Of a stretch of 64,000 nt of DNA, positions 8,670-17,752 are shown one piece after another. The translations under genes were made by a program, and so were the position numbers. Source of the stretch: Pseudomonadota bacterium (GTDB taxonomy: Bacteria > Pseudomonadota > Gammaproteobacteria > Steroidobacterales > Steroidobacteraceae). The notes under the pieces are model-generated. The model saw only the letters and a list, made by a program, of their open reading frames with translations, was not told the DNA's origin and did not search any database. Location of the stretch: NCBI GenBank assembly GCA_025356815.1, contig JANXQL010000007.1, positions 57,483-121,482 on the forward strand. The letters are read 5' to 3'. The stretch's first letter is position 1. Each line of letters begins with the position of its first letter.

Positions 8670-10103
8670 TTAGTGGCCGGCAAGCGCCCGGATCAGCGTC
8701 TCCCAGTGCACCAGGCCGCGATAGAACGATTCGACCGGGATACGCTCGTTGACTCCGTGTGCGAACTGCTCACTCTCACGGATGAACGTGCCGCCGACGC
8801 CGTAGGTCGGGATGCCGGCGCTGCGAAACGCCGCACCGTCCGTCGCATAGGATGACTGCGTTGGCGCGAGGCGCGCACCGGGGTTGGCCGCGTCGACCGC
8901 CCGACCGACGGCCGCCATGACGTCGGCGCGAAGGGGGGAGGCCGCGGAGACGATCACATCCGGCCCGGTCGTCACCGCCACGTCGTTGCCGGCGAGCCGC
9001 TGCAGCGTCTGGCGGACCTGCATCGCCGTCATGCCGGGGAAGATCCGGCAGCTGACGGTCGCCTTCGCCGACTGCGGCAGCGCATTCGGCGCATGCCCGC
9101 CTTCGAGCATCGTCGCGACGCAGGTCGTACGGACTCTCCCGACGAACACAGACTCCGCCGAGAGCACCTGCGCCGCATGGCGATCATGCGGGTTGCGCGC
9201 AAATGCGCGCATCGCGACGCCGAGGGGACCTGCCACGGAGGCCGCTGTCTCACGGAAGTCGCCGCGCGTCCAGTCGTTCCACATGACCGGGAATCGATGG
9301 CGCTGGATCGCAGTGAGTGCCTTGGCGAGAGCGTAGATCGCGTTGTCCGAGCGTGGCTGGGAGCTGTGGCCGCCAGTGCCGTGCGTCTCCAGGAAGTAAT
9401 TCACCGACGCCTTCTCGGCTCCCTGCACCCGAAACAGCCGCGGCCTGCCGTCGAACTCGTCGAGGACACCGCCACCCAGGGTGTCGCTGTTGAGCGCGAA
9501 CTCGGCATCGACGAGGTCGCGGTGGTGCGCCAGGAGGTCCTCGGCGGTTTCGCCGTCGGTCTCCTCGTCACCGGTGAACACAAGGATGAGGTCGCGGGTT
9601 GGCACGAAGCCTCGCGAGCGCAGCTGCATGAGTGTCGTCGTGATCAGCGCCGCTTCCTGCTTTACATCCAGCGTCCCTCTTCCGATGAAGTAGCCGTTCT
9701 CCTCGACTAGCGAGTACGGATTGCGCCCCCAGTCCTCGGCCCGGGCAGCCACAACGTCCAGGTGCGCGAGCAGCGCGATCGGGCGACCACCGCTGCCGTC
9801 GCCGCGATAGCGTACGACCAGCGAAGACAGGTCCTTGTAGGGTACGACCGTCACGTCGCGCGCCTCGAAGCCTGCCGCAATGAAGCGTGCGGCGAGCAGG
9901 GAAGTGAGCAACGGAACACGCCCGGAGCCGGGCGACGTGTCGACCGCGACGAGGTCGCCAAACAGGGTCCGCGCCTCGGCCCGCGCCGAATCCGGGGTGC
10001 CTGCGCCGGTCGCGGCACCGGCAAGCAACAGACCCGCGACGAGCAGGGCGGCGATTCGGCACATGCCCGCCGCGACCATGCTTGCGCTCGGCGGCGGGCT
10101 CAT
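8670..10103 (-). CDS. exported M20-family metallopeptidase
   Basis: 477 residues from the ATG at 10103, which overlaps the stop of the aminotransferase gene (ATGA). The track start at 10112 is less likely. A signal peptide is clear (MCRIAALLVAGLLLAGAATGAG), so the enzyme is periplasmic. Metal-site motifs of M20 peptidases are all present: LLAHLDVVAA, the bridging Asp in GTLDVKQEAAL, TGDEETDGETAEDL, and a late His in FAHGVNERIPVESF. The lid/dimerisation domain has THGTGGHSSQP. Substrate is not predictable; relatives are dipeptidases and carboxypeptidases. The gene sits between a methionine-type aminotransferase and the MscS channel in one directional run, so peptide use is a reasonable inference. 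Confidence 0.9.
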   Translation of the reverse strand: MSPPPSASMVAAGMCRIAALLVAGLLLAGAATGAGTPDSARAEARTLFGDLVAVDTSPGSGRVPLLTSLLAARFIAAGFEARDVTVVPYKDLSSLVVRYRGDGSGGRPIALLAHLDVVAARAEDWGRNPYSLVEENGYFIGRGTLDVKQEAALITTTLMQLRSRGFVPTRDLILVFTGDEETDGETAEDLLAHHRDLVDAEFALNSDTLGGGVLDEFDGRPRLFRVQGAEKASVNYFLETHGTGGHSSQPRSDNAIYALAKALTAIQRHRFPVMWNDWTRGDFRETAASVAGPLGVAMRAFARNPHDRHAAQVLSAESVFVGRVRTTCVATMLEGGHAPNALPQSAKATVSCRIFPGMTAMQVRQTLQRLAGNDVAVTTGPDVIVSAASPLRADVMAAVGRAVDAANPGARLAPTQSSYATDGAAFRSAGIPTYGVGGTFIRESEQFAHGVNERIPVESFYRGLVHWETLIRALAGH

Positions 10104-11257
10104 ACCGCGCACAGCCGGCGGGCGCCCTCGACGAGGGTCGCCTCGTCCTTGGCGAAGCTCAGGCGGATCAAGCCGTGGTCGGTGCCATCGCTGTAGAACG
10201 CCGACAGCGGGATCGTCGCGACCTTGGCGTCGCGGATCAGCCGCAGCACGAAATCGCTGTCCGGCTCTTTGGAAATGCGACCGTAGCGGGCGAGCATGAA
10301 GAAACTGCCTTCGCTTGGCAGCAGATCGAAGCGCGAGCCGGCCAACGCCTTGGCGAGCAGGTCACGCTTCTGCTGGTAGAACGCCGATAGGCCTAGGTAG
10401 GCCTGCTCGTCCGCGAGCATCTGTGCGAGCGCGTACTGCATCGGTGTATCGGCGGCGAACATCATGAACTGGTGGATCTTGCGGATCTCCTCGGTCAACG
10501 TCGCAGGCGCGAGGCAGTAGCCGACGCGCCAGCCGGTGACGTGGTAGGACTTGCCGAACGAGGAGACGATCACGCTGCGGCCGGCAAGTTCGGGATGACG
10601 GGCGACGCTGTGATGGGTGGCGCCGTCGAACACGACGTGCTCGTAGACCTCGTCGGAGAGAACCACGATGCCCGAGCGGCGGGTAAGCGCTGCGAGCCGC
10701 TCGAGGTCGACGGCCGAGAACACCGTCGCCGACGGGTTGTGAGGACTGTTGACGATGATCATCCGCGTGCGGGGCGATACGCTTGCCGTCACCTCGTCCC
10801 AGTCGATACGGAAGCCGCGCTGCGGCGACAGCTTGATCGCGACCGGGGTGGCGCCCTGCAGCCGCACGATCGGTGCGTAGCTGTCGAACGCCGGCTCGAA
10901 ATAGATCACCTCGTCGCCGGGATGCACGAGGCCGCTGATCGCGGCATACAGGCCCTGACTCGCGCTCGCGACGATGGTCACCTCGTCCTCGGCGTCGTAG
11001 CGAAGCCCGGTCAGCCGGACGAACTTCTCGGCCACCGCCTCGCGCAGGGCCGGCAGTCCCGTCATCGGCGCATACTGGTTGCGGCCGGCGCGCATCGCAT
11101 CGACGGCATACTCGACCAGACGCGGATCGCAGGCGAAATTGGGAGCACCCTGGGACAGGTTCAGCGCGTCGTGCTCGGCGGCGAGCTGGCCAATCACCGT
11201 GAATATGGTGGTGCCAACGTCAGGGAGCTTGGAACGGGGCGTCGCGTGACTTTTCAT
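10100..11257 (-). CDS. class I/II PLP aminotransferase (YbdL / methionine aminotransferase-like)
   Basis: 385 residues from the ATG at 11257. The N-terminus MKSHATPRSKLPDVGTTIF lines up with the start I remember for E. coli YbdL, so the track start at 11293 is probably too long. Fold-type I aminotransferase features include NLSQGAPNF, ANQYAPM-like NQYAPMTGLPALREAV, NSPHNPSATVF, DEVYEHVVF, and the PLP lysine in SSFGKSYHVTGWRVGY. YbdL-type enzymes transaminate methionine, histidine and phenylalanine with 2-oxo acids; a kynurenine aminotransferase-type role is also possible. The stop overlaps the next gene, so the M20 peptidase is coupled to it. Confidence 0.9.
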   Translation of the reverse strand: MKSHATPRSKLPDVGTTIFTVIGQLAAEHDALNLSQGAPNFACDPRLVEYAVDAMRAGRNQYAPMTGLPALREAVAEKFVRLTGLRYDAEDEVTIVASASQGLYAAISGLVHPGDEVIYFEPAFDSYAPIVRLQGATPVAIKLSPQRGFRIDWDEVTASVSPRTRMIIVNSPHNPSATVFSAVDLERLAALTRRSGIVVLSDEVYEHVVFDGATHHSVARHPELAGRSVIVSSFGKSYHVTGWRVGYCLAPATLTEEIRKIHQFMMFAADTPMQYALAQMLADEQAYLGLSAFYQQKRDLLAKALAGSRFDLLPSEGSFFMLARYGRISKEPDSDFVLRLIRDAKVATIPLSAFYSDGTDHGLIRLSFAKDEATLVEGARRLCAV

Positions 11258-11302
11258 CGGGGGCAGCTCTGCGGCGGAACGGACGACCGTCATTCTGACC
11301 GG

Positions 11303-12751
11303 TCAGCCCGGCGTCTGCGCGACCAAACGACGGCTCGTCGGTGAGGGTCGCGGCGAATCCTTCAGGCGGGCCCCGGTGTCGGTGCCGTGTCCTGCCACGC
11401 GCAGTGCCCGCGCCGCGGCGTTGAAGAAAATGACCTGCTCGTCGTATGTCTCGGCAGGTGGCTCGGCATCCTTCCACGCCGACCACTGGACCATCACCAG
11501 CCGTTGCGCCGGATTGATCGCGATTCCCTGACCGTAGATGCCCTCGGCCCAGAACGTTTGGTGCATGTTCTGGGCATCCTCCACGGACACCTGGACCGAC
11601 GGGGCGAGGCCCGAGTACCACCACTGATATCCGTACTGGCCATCCGGCGTCGCAGGCGTCACCGACCCACGTGCATGGGTCCAGGTGATCGAGCGCTTCA
11701 TCCAGTCGGAGGGCAGCAGCGCCTCGCCGGATGGCAGCCGACCGTCCTGAGCGACGAACAGCGCGAACCGACCCCAGTCCCGCAGCGTCGCATTGAACCC
11801 GTGGCCGCCCATGTCAACCTCGCCGCGCACCAGTGCCTGCCAGACGCCATCGCGCTCCATCGGGTAGCGGCTCCACAGGCGGGTCTCGAGGTAACGGGCA
11901 AGCGGCATGCCGGTCGCCTTCTCCAGCACCCGTCCCACCAGCCACGCGCCGCCGGTGTTGTACGACCACACTTTCCCCGGCTGCACGCCGGGCTTACGGC
12001 TGACTGCGCGAATCAGCTCGAATACGCATGGATAGGGGTCCGGCAGCGCCTCGCAGCGGGTCAGGTGCGCGAAGTCGGAGTCGGGATCGGCGTAGTTCTC
12101 GTTCCAGGCCGTCCCGGAGCTGTGCTGCAACAGCTCGTGCAGGGTCACGCCGTCCCATGCGGTGCCCTGAAGCTCCGGCAGGTAACGGGTGATGGGATCT
12201 GAAACGTCGTGGATCAGCCCCTCGTGAATCGCCACCCCCACCAGCACCGAGACGACCGATTTCGCGACGGACCGCGAGGTCCACAGCGTACGGTCGGTGT
12301 TCCCCTGTCCGTAGTACTCGTACGCAATCCGGCCGTCCTTGAGGATCAGCAGCCCCGTGACGCGCTGGCGCCGGATGTAGTCGTTGATGCCCGATGCCTG
12401 ACCGCCGACCTCGTAGCGAATGGGCGGCACGACACCCCTGAGGCGAAGCAGCGGGCGTGCCTTGCCGCGCGGCGCGTGAAAGACATCGCCTCGATACAGC
12501 CGGTAGGTGTTCCTAAAGCCGACGATCCGGGTGTCCGGATCCCAGCTCAGCATCTCCGCGGGCGACGGCAACACGGGGTCGTAGGGCGACGGGCATTCCG
12601 ATAGGCCCTGCTCGTGGCAATTGACCGGCGACTCGCCCGCCACTGTGGGCGACTGCGCAGCGCTGGCCAAGGCGCCCGCGCAGAACAAGGCGGTGAAGCA
12701 GGCGACCCCCGCCCGCAGCCATGGGATCCAGGACGCCGCACTTCGTGACAT
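11303..12751 (-). CDS. exported serine hydrolase of the beta-lactamase (class C/esterase) family
   Basis: Start taken at the ATG at 12751 because GGAG lies six bases before it; the ORF track extends to 12907 without support. The product is 482 residues with a signal peptide (WLRAGVACFTALFCAGALASA). The SxxK nucleophile motif is SVAK in TSRSVAKSVVSVLVGVAIHEG. The second catalytic motif is YNT in WSYNTGGAWLVGRVLEKATG. These place it among the 6-aminohexanoate-dimer hydrolase / EstB / class C penicillin-binding-like enzymes, not true beta-lactamases. Likely periplasmic; substrate unknown. It lies 45 bases upstream of the aminotransferase start. Confidence 0.87.
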   Translation of the reverse strand: MSRSAASWIPWLRAGVACFTALFCAGALASAAQSPTVAGESPVNCHEQGLSECPSPYDPVLPSPAEMLSWDPDTRIVGFRNTYRLYRGDVFHAPRGKARPLLRLRGVVPPIRYEVGGQASGINDYIRRQRVTGLLILKDGRIAYEYYGQGNTDRTLWTSRSVAKSVVSVLVGVAIHEGLIHDVSDPITRYLPELQGTAWDGVTLHELLQHSSGTAWNENYADPDSDFAHLTRCEALPDPYPCVFELIRAVSRKPGVQPGKVWSYNTGGAWLVGRVLEKATGMPLARYLETRLWSRYPMERDGVWQALVRGEVDMGGHGFNATLRDWGRFALFVAQDGRLPSGEALLPSDWMKRSITWTHARGSVTPATPDGQYGYQWWYSGLAPSVQVSVEDAQNMHQTFWAEGIYGQGIAINPAQRLVMVQWSAWKDAEPPAETYDEQVIFFNAAARALRVAGHGTDTGARLKDSPRPSPTSRRLVAQTPG

Positions 12752-13080
12752 TGTCATCTCCGTTTGGACCGGCACCACATCGCTGGGTCGGCACGACACT
12801 ATCAGAACCCGACCGAGGGCTCGCTGGCGGGGGAGTCTCACGGCCGTACGGCTTGGCTCATCCTGGCGAGCCCCCCGGCTTCGCGCTGCTGCGCAGGGCC
12901 TGAACACCCGAACCGACCGGCGCTACACATTGCACGTTAATCGACGCAGGTGGACTTCGGCTCCGAGCAGTCCGGGCAATCGTGGCATGTCCCGCAGTCG
13001 AATGGCGCCGAGGGCGACCTCCGATCGCAGGGCGCTGGAGGCTGCGCCAGTTCGCGCGGGTGATGATCCCCGGGTTTGGC
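12752..13080. other. intergenic, no gene recognised
   Basis: About 330 bases between the end of the nitronate monooxygenase gene and the start of the serine hydrolase, both on the minus strand. Only out-of-frame or antisense ORFs run through it. It should contain the promoter of the serine hydrolase; I see no convincing terminator or repeat. Confidence 0.5.
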
Positions 13081-14064
13081 TCAGGTACCGTCCCGCGCGA
13101 GAGTCCGCGTAAGGCGCTCCTGGGCCGAGAGATACTCGCGCTCAAGCCGGTCCACTTCGCCACGCACCGACCGCCGCGCCGACACCGCGCCGATTCCCTG
13201 TCCCGATCCCCAGATGTCGCGCCAGGCCTTGGTCGCGGTGCTGCCGCCGGAGCCGAAGTCCATTCGCGTCGGGTCGCTTTTTGGCAGGTTGTCGGGGTCG
13301 AGGCCGGCCGCCTCGATCGAGCGGCGGAGGTAGTTGCCGTGGACACCGGTGAACAGGTTCGTGTAGACGATGTCGGCGGCACGTCCAGCTACAAGCGCGT
13401 CCTTGTAGGCCTCCGCGGCATTCGACTCGTCGGTCGCGATGAACATGGACCCGATGTACGCGAGATCTGCGCCCATCGCCTGTGCCGCAAGTATCGCCGC
13501 GCCATTGGCGATGCTGCCGGACAGCGCCAGTGGACCGTCGAACCACTGGCGGATCTCCTGCACGAGCGCGAACGGCGACTGTGTGCCGGCATGGCCACCG
13601 GCCCCGGCGGCGACCGCGATCAGCCCGTCGGCACCTTTTTCAATCGCCTTGCGCGCGAATCGGTCATTGATGATGTCGTGCAGCACCACGCCACCCCACT
13701 GGTGAACCGCGACGTTGAGATCCTCGCGTGCGCCGAGGGAGGTGATCACGATCGGCACGCGCCACTTCGCGCAGGTCGCGAGATCCGCCTCGAGCCGGTC
13801 GTTGGACTTGTGGACGATCTGGTTGACCGCGAATGGCGCGGCCGGCCGGCCCGGGTTTGCCAGGGTCCAGGCGGCCCGCGACTCGGTAATCTGCGCCAGC
13901 CACTCGTCCAGCTGCGACTGCGGCCGCGCATTGAGGGATGGAAACGAACCGACGATGCCAGCCTGGCACTGCGCGATCACGAGCTCGGGCCCCGACACGA
14001 TGAACATCGGTGCGGCAATGACTGGCAGGCGCAGGGTATCGAACAGAAGTGCGGGCAGTGACAT
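13081..14064 (-). CDS. nitronate monooxygenase (2-nitropropane dioxygenase-like FMN enzyme)
   Basis: 327 residues of a TIM-barrel FMN enzyme. The opening segment LRLPVIAAPMFIVSGPELVIAQCQAGIVGSFPSLNARP is characteristic of the NMO/2-NPD family. GADGLIAVAAGAGGHAGTQSPFALVQEIR contains the GGHxG phosphate-binding stretch with the catalytic-region His. LSGSIANGAAILAAQAMGADLAYIGSMF is the C-terminal FMN-binding segment. The enzyme oxidises alkyl nitronates, often as detoxification of propionate-3-nitronate. It is divergent from the acyl-CoA synthetase gene across about 230 bases. Confidence 0.92.
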   Translation of the reverse strand: MSLPALLFDTLRLPVIAAPMFIVSGPELVIAQCQAGIVGSFPSLNARPQSQLDEWLAQITESRAAWTLANPGRPAAPFAVNQIVHKSNDRLEADLATCAKWRVPIVITSLGAREDLNVAVHQWGGVVLHDIINDRFARKAIEKGADGLIAVAAGAGGHAGTQSPFALVQEIRQWFDGPLALSGSIANGAAILAAQAMGADLAYIGSMFIATDESNAAEAYKDALVAGRAADIVYTNLFTGVHGNYLRRSIEAAGLDPDNLPKSDPTRMDFGSGGSTATKAWRDIWGSGQGIGAVSARRSVRGEVDRLEREYLSAQERLTRTLARDGT

Positions 14065-14292
14065 TCTTCTTCGGGTCCGTCGGGGCGGGCGGCGGTTTGC
14101 GTCCGTCGCAGGCAGGGGTCAGACGTTGGGGTGGCGGGCTCGGTCAGGCCGGGCTTGACTATTCTATACGCCGATCGAGCCGGGCGTTCGGCCTGCGCGG
14201 CGAGCGTCGAGGTGTCGCTCACGATTCCTGCCCGCGCCCCCAACAAGGCTGTATCTTCCGTCGACGGAAGCTGGGGGGACCGACCACACGCC

Positions 14293-15792
14293 ATGACCGG
14301 ATCGACTGCCATCACGACGCAGTGCCTCGACCGGGCGGCGCTCGAGCGCGACGCGAGGCGACTTGCGACTGCCCTTGCCGGGCGCAGCATCAGCGCCGAT
14401 GCGATCGTCGCCGTGCTGATGCGCAACGATACCCGCTATTTCACCATCACCGAGGCCTGCCGATACGTCGGTGCGCGTTTCGTCGTGCTCAATTGGCATG
14501 CTGCCGGTGCCGAGATCCGCGCCATCTTGGACGACAGCGGCGCACGGCTGCTGTTTGCGCACGACGACCTGCTCGCCGCCGTTGCATCGGCGCTACCCGA
14601 TGCGCTCGAGCTGTGCGTGGTCCGTACCGCGCCGGCGCGGGCAGGCGAGGCGGATGTGGACCTTGCGACGCTGCTCGACGCAGCTCCCTTCGCAGGCCCG
14701 CCGGCCAAGCTGCGCGGCATCTTTCCGTACACTTCCGGCAGCACAGGGCGCCCCAAGGGAATCCTGCGCGGCTTCAATAGCGTGGCGGGGGATGTCTGGG
14801 ACATCTACCGTGATCTGTCGCACAGCTTCCTTGACCTGGGTCCCGGGGATCGCCTGTACGTCTGCGCGCCGCTGTACCACACCGCGCCCAATGGGATCTG
14901 CCAGTTCGCCCTGGCGGGTGGCGAGGCGGACCTGCTGATCGGCTCGCACTTCGATGCGGATGACTTCCTCGCTACCGTCACCCGCGAACGGATCACCCAT
15001 GCCTACCTGGTGCCGACCATGATGGTGCGACTTCTGAAGCTGCCGCAGGCCTCACGCCGTCGGCACGATGTTTCATCGCTGCGCTTCGCCGTCTCGACCG
15101 GCGCCCCGTGCCCGCGCGAGGTCAAGGAGGCGATCAACGACTGGTTCGGCCCGATTCTGCGCGAGTCGTACGGCGCAAGCGAGCTGAGCTTCATGACCTA
15201 CGTCACGGCCGATGAATCGCGCCGCAAGCCGGGCTCCGTGGGTCGGCCGATCAGCGGGGTCGTGCTGCGGATCCTGGACGATCAGTTGCGCGACTGCCCG
15301 GCCGGCGAGACCGGCTCGATCTACATCCGCCAATCGCGCTTCGGCCCGTTCGCCTATACCAACAGCGAAGGCGCGCTGACGCAACATGCGGTTGAGGGCT
15401 TCGTGACCGTCGGTGACATGGGCCGTCTCGACGCCGACGGATACCTGTACATCAGCGATCGCAAGAAGGACATGATCATCTCCGGCGGCGTCAACATCTT
15501 TCCAGCCGAGATCGAAGCGGAGCTGCTGAAGCTCGCAGAAGTCGCAGACTGCGCGGTGTTCGGAATTCCGGACGAGGAGTTCGGCGAGGCGGTCTGCGCC
15601 TTCATTCAGCCGATGCCGGGCGTGCAGGGCGACGAGGCGTCTATACGCTCGCAGCTGCGCGGGACGATCGCGCACTTCAAGGTTCCGCGGCGCATCGAGT
15701 TTCGTGCGCAGCTGCCGCGAGAGGATTCCGGCAAGATTTTCAAGCGTGGCTTGCGGGAGCCGTTCTGGGAAGGCCGGATCCGACGCATCTGA
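14293..15792 (+). CDS. class I adenylate-forming enzyme, probable acyl-CoA synthetase
   Basis: 499 residues from the ATG at 14293, which has a GGGGGA tract upstream. The track start at 14131 adds a non-conserved leader. The P-loop-like AMP motif is FPYTSGSTGRPKGI. The adenine motif region is SYGASELSFMTY. The hinge and C-terminal catalytic segment is YISDRKKDMIISGGVNIFPAEIEAELLKL, ending with the PREDSGKIFKRGLR lysine that completes adenylate formation. It activates a carboxylic acid (fatty, aryl or branched) to the CoA thioester. Neighbouring acid-catabolism genes (liuBCD) lie about 10 kb away, so no operon-based substrate is available. Confidence 0.9.
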   Translation: MTGSTAITTQCLDRAALERDARRLATALAGRSISADAIVAVLMRNDTRYFTITEACRYVGARFVVLNWHAAGAEIRAILDDSGARLLFAHDDLLAAVASALPDALELCVVRTAPARAGEADVDLATLLDAAPFAGPPAKLRGIFPYTSGSTGRPKGILRGFNSVAGDVWDIYRDLSHSFLDLGPGDRLYVCAPLYHTAPNGICQFALAGGEADLLIGSHFDADDFLATVTRERITHAYLVPTMMVRLLKLPQASRRRHDVSSLRFAVSTGAPCPREVKEAINDWFGPILRESYGASELSFMTYVTADESRRKPGSVGRPISGVVLRILDDQLRDCPAGETGSIYIRQSRFGPFAYTNSEGALTQHAVEGFVTVGDMGRLDADGYLYISDRKKDMIISGGVNIFPAEIEAELLKLAEVADCAVFGIPDEEFGEAVCAFIQPMPGVQGDEASIRSQLRGTIAHFKVPRRIEFRAQLPREDSGKIFKRGLREPFWEGRIRRI

Positions 15793-15812
15793 TTGCACGG
15801 GATGTCGATGCG

Positions 15813-16568
15813 CTACGGGCGCAATCCCTTCGCGATCAGCTCGACCGAAACGACCGACAACGCGACCTGCAGGAACAGGTAGTAGGCGCGCTCGGGAATG
15901 ACCCGCACCAGCCGCATGCCGACCTGCGTGCCGATGAACGCCGGCAGCAGCATGTAAATTGACAACGTAAGGTTCGGCGCCGAAAACTGCCCAAGCGCCC
16001 AGTACGGCACCAGCTTCACCGCATTGGCGGCCGCGAACACGATCGCGCTGGTGCCGGCATAGACGAGCTTCGGCAGACGCTGCGGGAAGACATACACCTG
16101 GAAGGGTGGTGCGCCGGCGTGGCTGACGAAGCTTGCGAATCCCAGCAGGCCGCCCCAAAAGATGCCGCGCGGAACATCAGCCGGCCGCGGCGTCGGCGGA
16201 TGACGGCGAATCCGCCAGTTGTTGACGCAGAAGCCGAGGCCGATGACGCCGACGAGGATGGCAACGCCGGCGTCCGAAACCCTCGAGGCCATCAGCCAGC
16301 CGAAACAGATGCCCACGCAGGCCGCCGGAATCAGGATGCGCAGGTTGCGCGCACTGAAGTGACGACGGTACATCCACAGCGCGAACACGTCGCTGAACAC
16401 GAACACCGGCAGAAGGATCGCAGCGGCGCGGATCGGCGACATCGACAACGCCATCAGCGGCACGCCGAACGTGCCCATCGCCGCAAGTCCGCCCTTGCCG
16501 AGCCCGACCAGAAATGCCGCGGTACAGGAGACCGCGAGAGTCCAAGCATCGATGTGCATATGCAACAT
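15813..16568 (-). CDS. TauE/SafE-family (DUF81) membrane permease
   Basis: 251 residues, nearly all hydrophobic, with about seven to eight helices. The N-terminal half has the family signature AAFLVGLGKGGLAAMGTFGVPLMAL, and the second half repeats it as GGLLGFASFVSHAGAPPFQVYVFP, the inverted-repeat layout of this family. TauE/SafE proteins export sulfite, sulfoacetate or related organosulfur anions. It is convergent with the acyl-CoA synthetase gene (20 bases apart). No sulfur-metabolism gene is adjacent, so the substrate is open. Confidence 0.88.
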   Translation of the reverse strand: MLHMHIDAWTLAVSCTAAFLVGLGKGGLAAMGTFGVPLMALSMSPIRAAAILLPVFVFSDVFALWMYRRHFSARNLRILIPAACVGICFGWLMASRVSDAGVAILVGVIGLGFCVNNWRIRRHPPTPRPADVPRGIFWGGLLGFASFVSHAGAPPFQVYVFPQRLPKLVYAGTSAIVFAAANAVKLVPYWALGQFSAPNLTLSIYMLLPAFIGTQVGMRLVRVIPERAYYLFLQVALSVVSVELIAKGLRP

Positions 16569-16672
16569 AGACTACCAAATCCAGTGACTCGCCCTGACAT
16601 CCTTCGCGACCAATGGCCGCGCACCTGCGGGTTCGATATATTCGAGTCACCGGGACAGTGCAGGAGAGACGC

Positions 16673-17062
16673 ATGAAGCGCGGGATATGTGCGGTATGCC
16701 TGGGGCTTGCGGGCTGGGTACTTGTCGCTTCTGCCCTGAATCGCCTGCTGCGTCTCATGCTGCCCGGCTATGCAGCAGCGGAGCCGTTGATGCAGTTCAC
16801 GCTCGGCATGCTGGCCGCTCGGCTCATGCTCGGCGCGCTCGCATCCATTGCCGCCGGCACCATCGCGATCCGCCTCGCACCGGATTCGCCGTGGCCAACC
16901 AGGACCCTCGGAATCGTACTGCTGGTCCTTTTCAGCCCGCTGCATGCCCGCCTGTGGTCGGTCTTTCCGGCCTGGTATCACCTGACCTTCCTGCTCGGCC
17001 TTGTTCCGTGCGTGCTGCTCGGGGCGCGTTGGACGGACCCGCTACGCTTGCACCATACCTAA
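16673..17062 (+). CDS. small integral membrane protein, function unknown
   Basis: 129 residues from the ATG at 16673, which has AGGAGA seven bases upstream; the track start at 16613 lacks a site. Four hydrophobic helices are visible (CAVCLGLAGWVLVASALNRLL, LMQFTLGMLAARLMLGALASIAAG, LGIVLLVLFSPLHARLW, LTFLLGLVPCVLLGARW). I do not recognise the family. It sits 41 bases upstream of the DUF2306 protein on the same strand, so the two are probably co-transcribed. Confidence 0.7.
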   Translation: MKRGICAVCLGLAGWVLVASALNRLLRLMLPGYAAAEPLMQFTLGMLAARLMLGALASIAAGTIAIRLAPDSPWPTRTLGIVLLVLFSPLHARLWSVFPAWYHLTFLLGLVPCVLLGARWTDPLRLHHT

Positions 17063-17103
17063 CGCCGACCCGAAACGTCCCGATCCACCCTTCGGAGAAT
17101 TCC

Positions 17104-17745
17104 ATGTCGACGCGCAACACGATGCCCGGCCAACGCAGCCTCCGCTGGAACCTGCTGCTGGCGCTGTCCGCCGCGGCGCTGGCGGCGATCTGGTTCATCG
17201 ACCAGAACGTGTTGCACTTCAGGAACTACGACCTCGCAACCTACACCGACTACTACTGGCAGCGTCGACAGGGACTGATTCCGCACATTCTCGGCGGCTC
17301 GGTGGCGATCCTGAGCGGCCTTGTGCAGCTTTGGCTGGGGCTCACCGGCCGCATCGGCGCGCTGCACCGCGTGTTGGGCAAGGTGTACGTCAGCGCCATC
17401 GCCGTGGCCAGCTGCGGCGCAATCTACCTTGCCGTCACGATCCCGTCCCTGCATTTCGCCTACGGGGCGGGTCTGCTTTTCCTCGCGATGGCATGGATCA
17501 TCACCACCGGGATGGCGGTCATCTCGATCAAGAAGCGCGCGCTGGAGCAGCACCGCGAATGGATGACCCGCAGCTACATCGTGACCTTTGCTTTCGTGAC
17601 CATCCGGCTGGTCGAGAAATACCTGCTGAGGATGCATCTGGCGCCAGATACAGAAATCGACTCGTTCATGGCCTTCGCGAGCTGGGCGGTCCCGCTGCTG
17701 CTCGCGGAGCCTCTCATTCAGTGGCGCCGCCTGGCGCGCGGCTAG
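17104..17745 (+). CDS. DUF2306 membrane protein
   Basis: 213 residues from the ATG at 17104, preceded by CGGAGAATTCC; the longer ORF from 16687 is a read-through of another frame. Helices include LLLALSAAALAAIWFI, ILGGSVAILSGLVQLWLGL, VYVSAIAVASCGAIYLAVTI, GLLFLAMAWIITTGMAVI and VPLLLAEPLI. The segments HRVLGKVYV and HREWMTRSYIVTFAFVTIRL, each with a conserved His-Arg pair, are typical of DUF2306 (Pfam), whose function is unknown; the conserved histidines hint at metal or heme binding but that is inference. Confidence 0.82.
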   Translation: MSTRNTMPGQRSLRWNLLLALSAAALAAIWFIDQNVLHFRNYDLATYTDYYWQRRQGLIPHILGGSVAILSGLVQLWLGLTGRIGALHRVLGKVYVSAIAVASCGAIYLAVTIPSLHFAYGAGLLFLAMAWIITTGMAVISIKKRALEQHREWMTRSYIVTFAFVTIRLVEKYLLRMHLAPDTEIDSFMAFASWAVPLLLAEPLIQWRRLARG

Positions 17746-17752
17746 GACAGGA

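Noticed and set aside
11295-11306. CTGACCGGTCAG palindrome upstream of the aminotransferase
   Set aside because: Only 12 bases and overlapping the stop of the previous gene; this length is expected by chance in a 64-kb GC-rich window.
11303-12751. Annotation as an antibiotic-resistance beta-lactamase
   Set aside because: SVAK and YNT motifs fit the wider serine esterase/aminohexanoate hydrolase group; true class C enzymes have YAN/YSN and a KTG triad not seen here.
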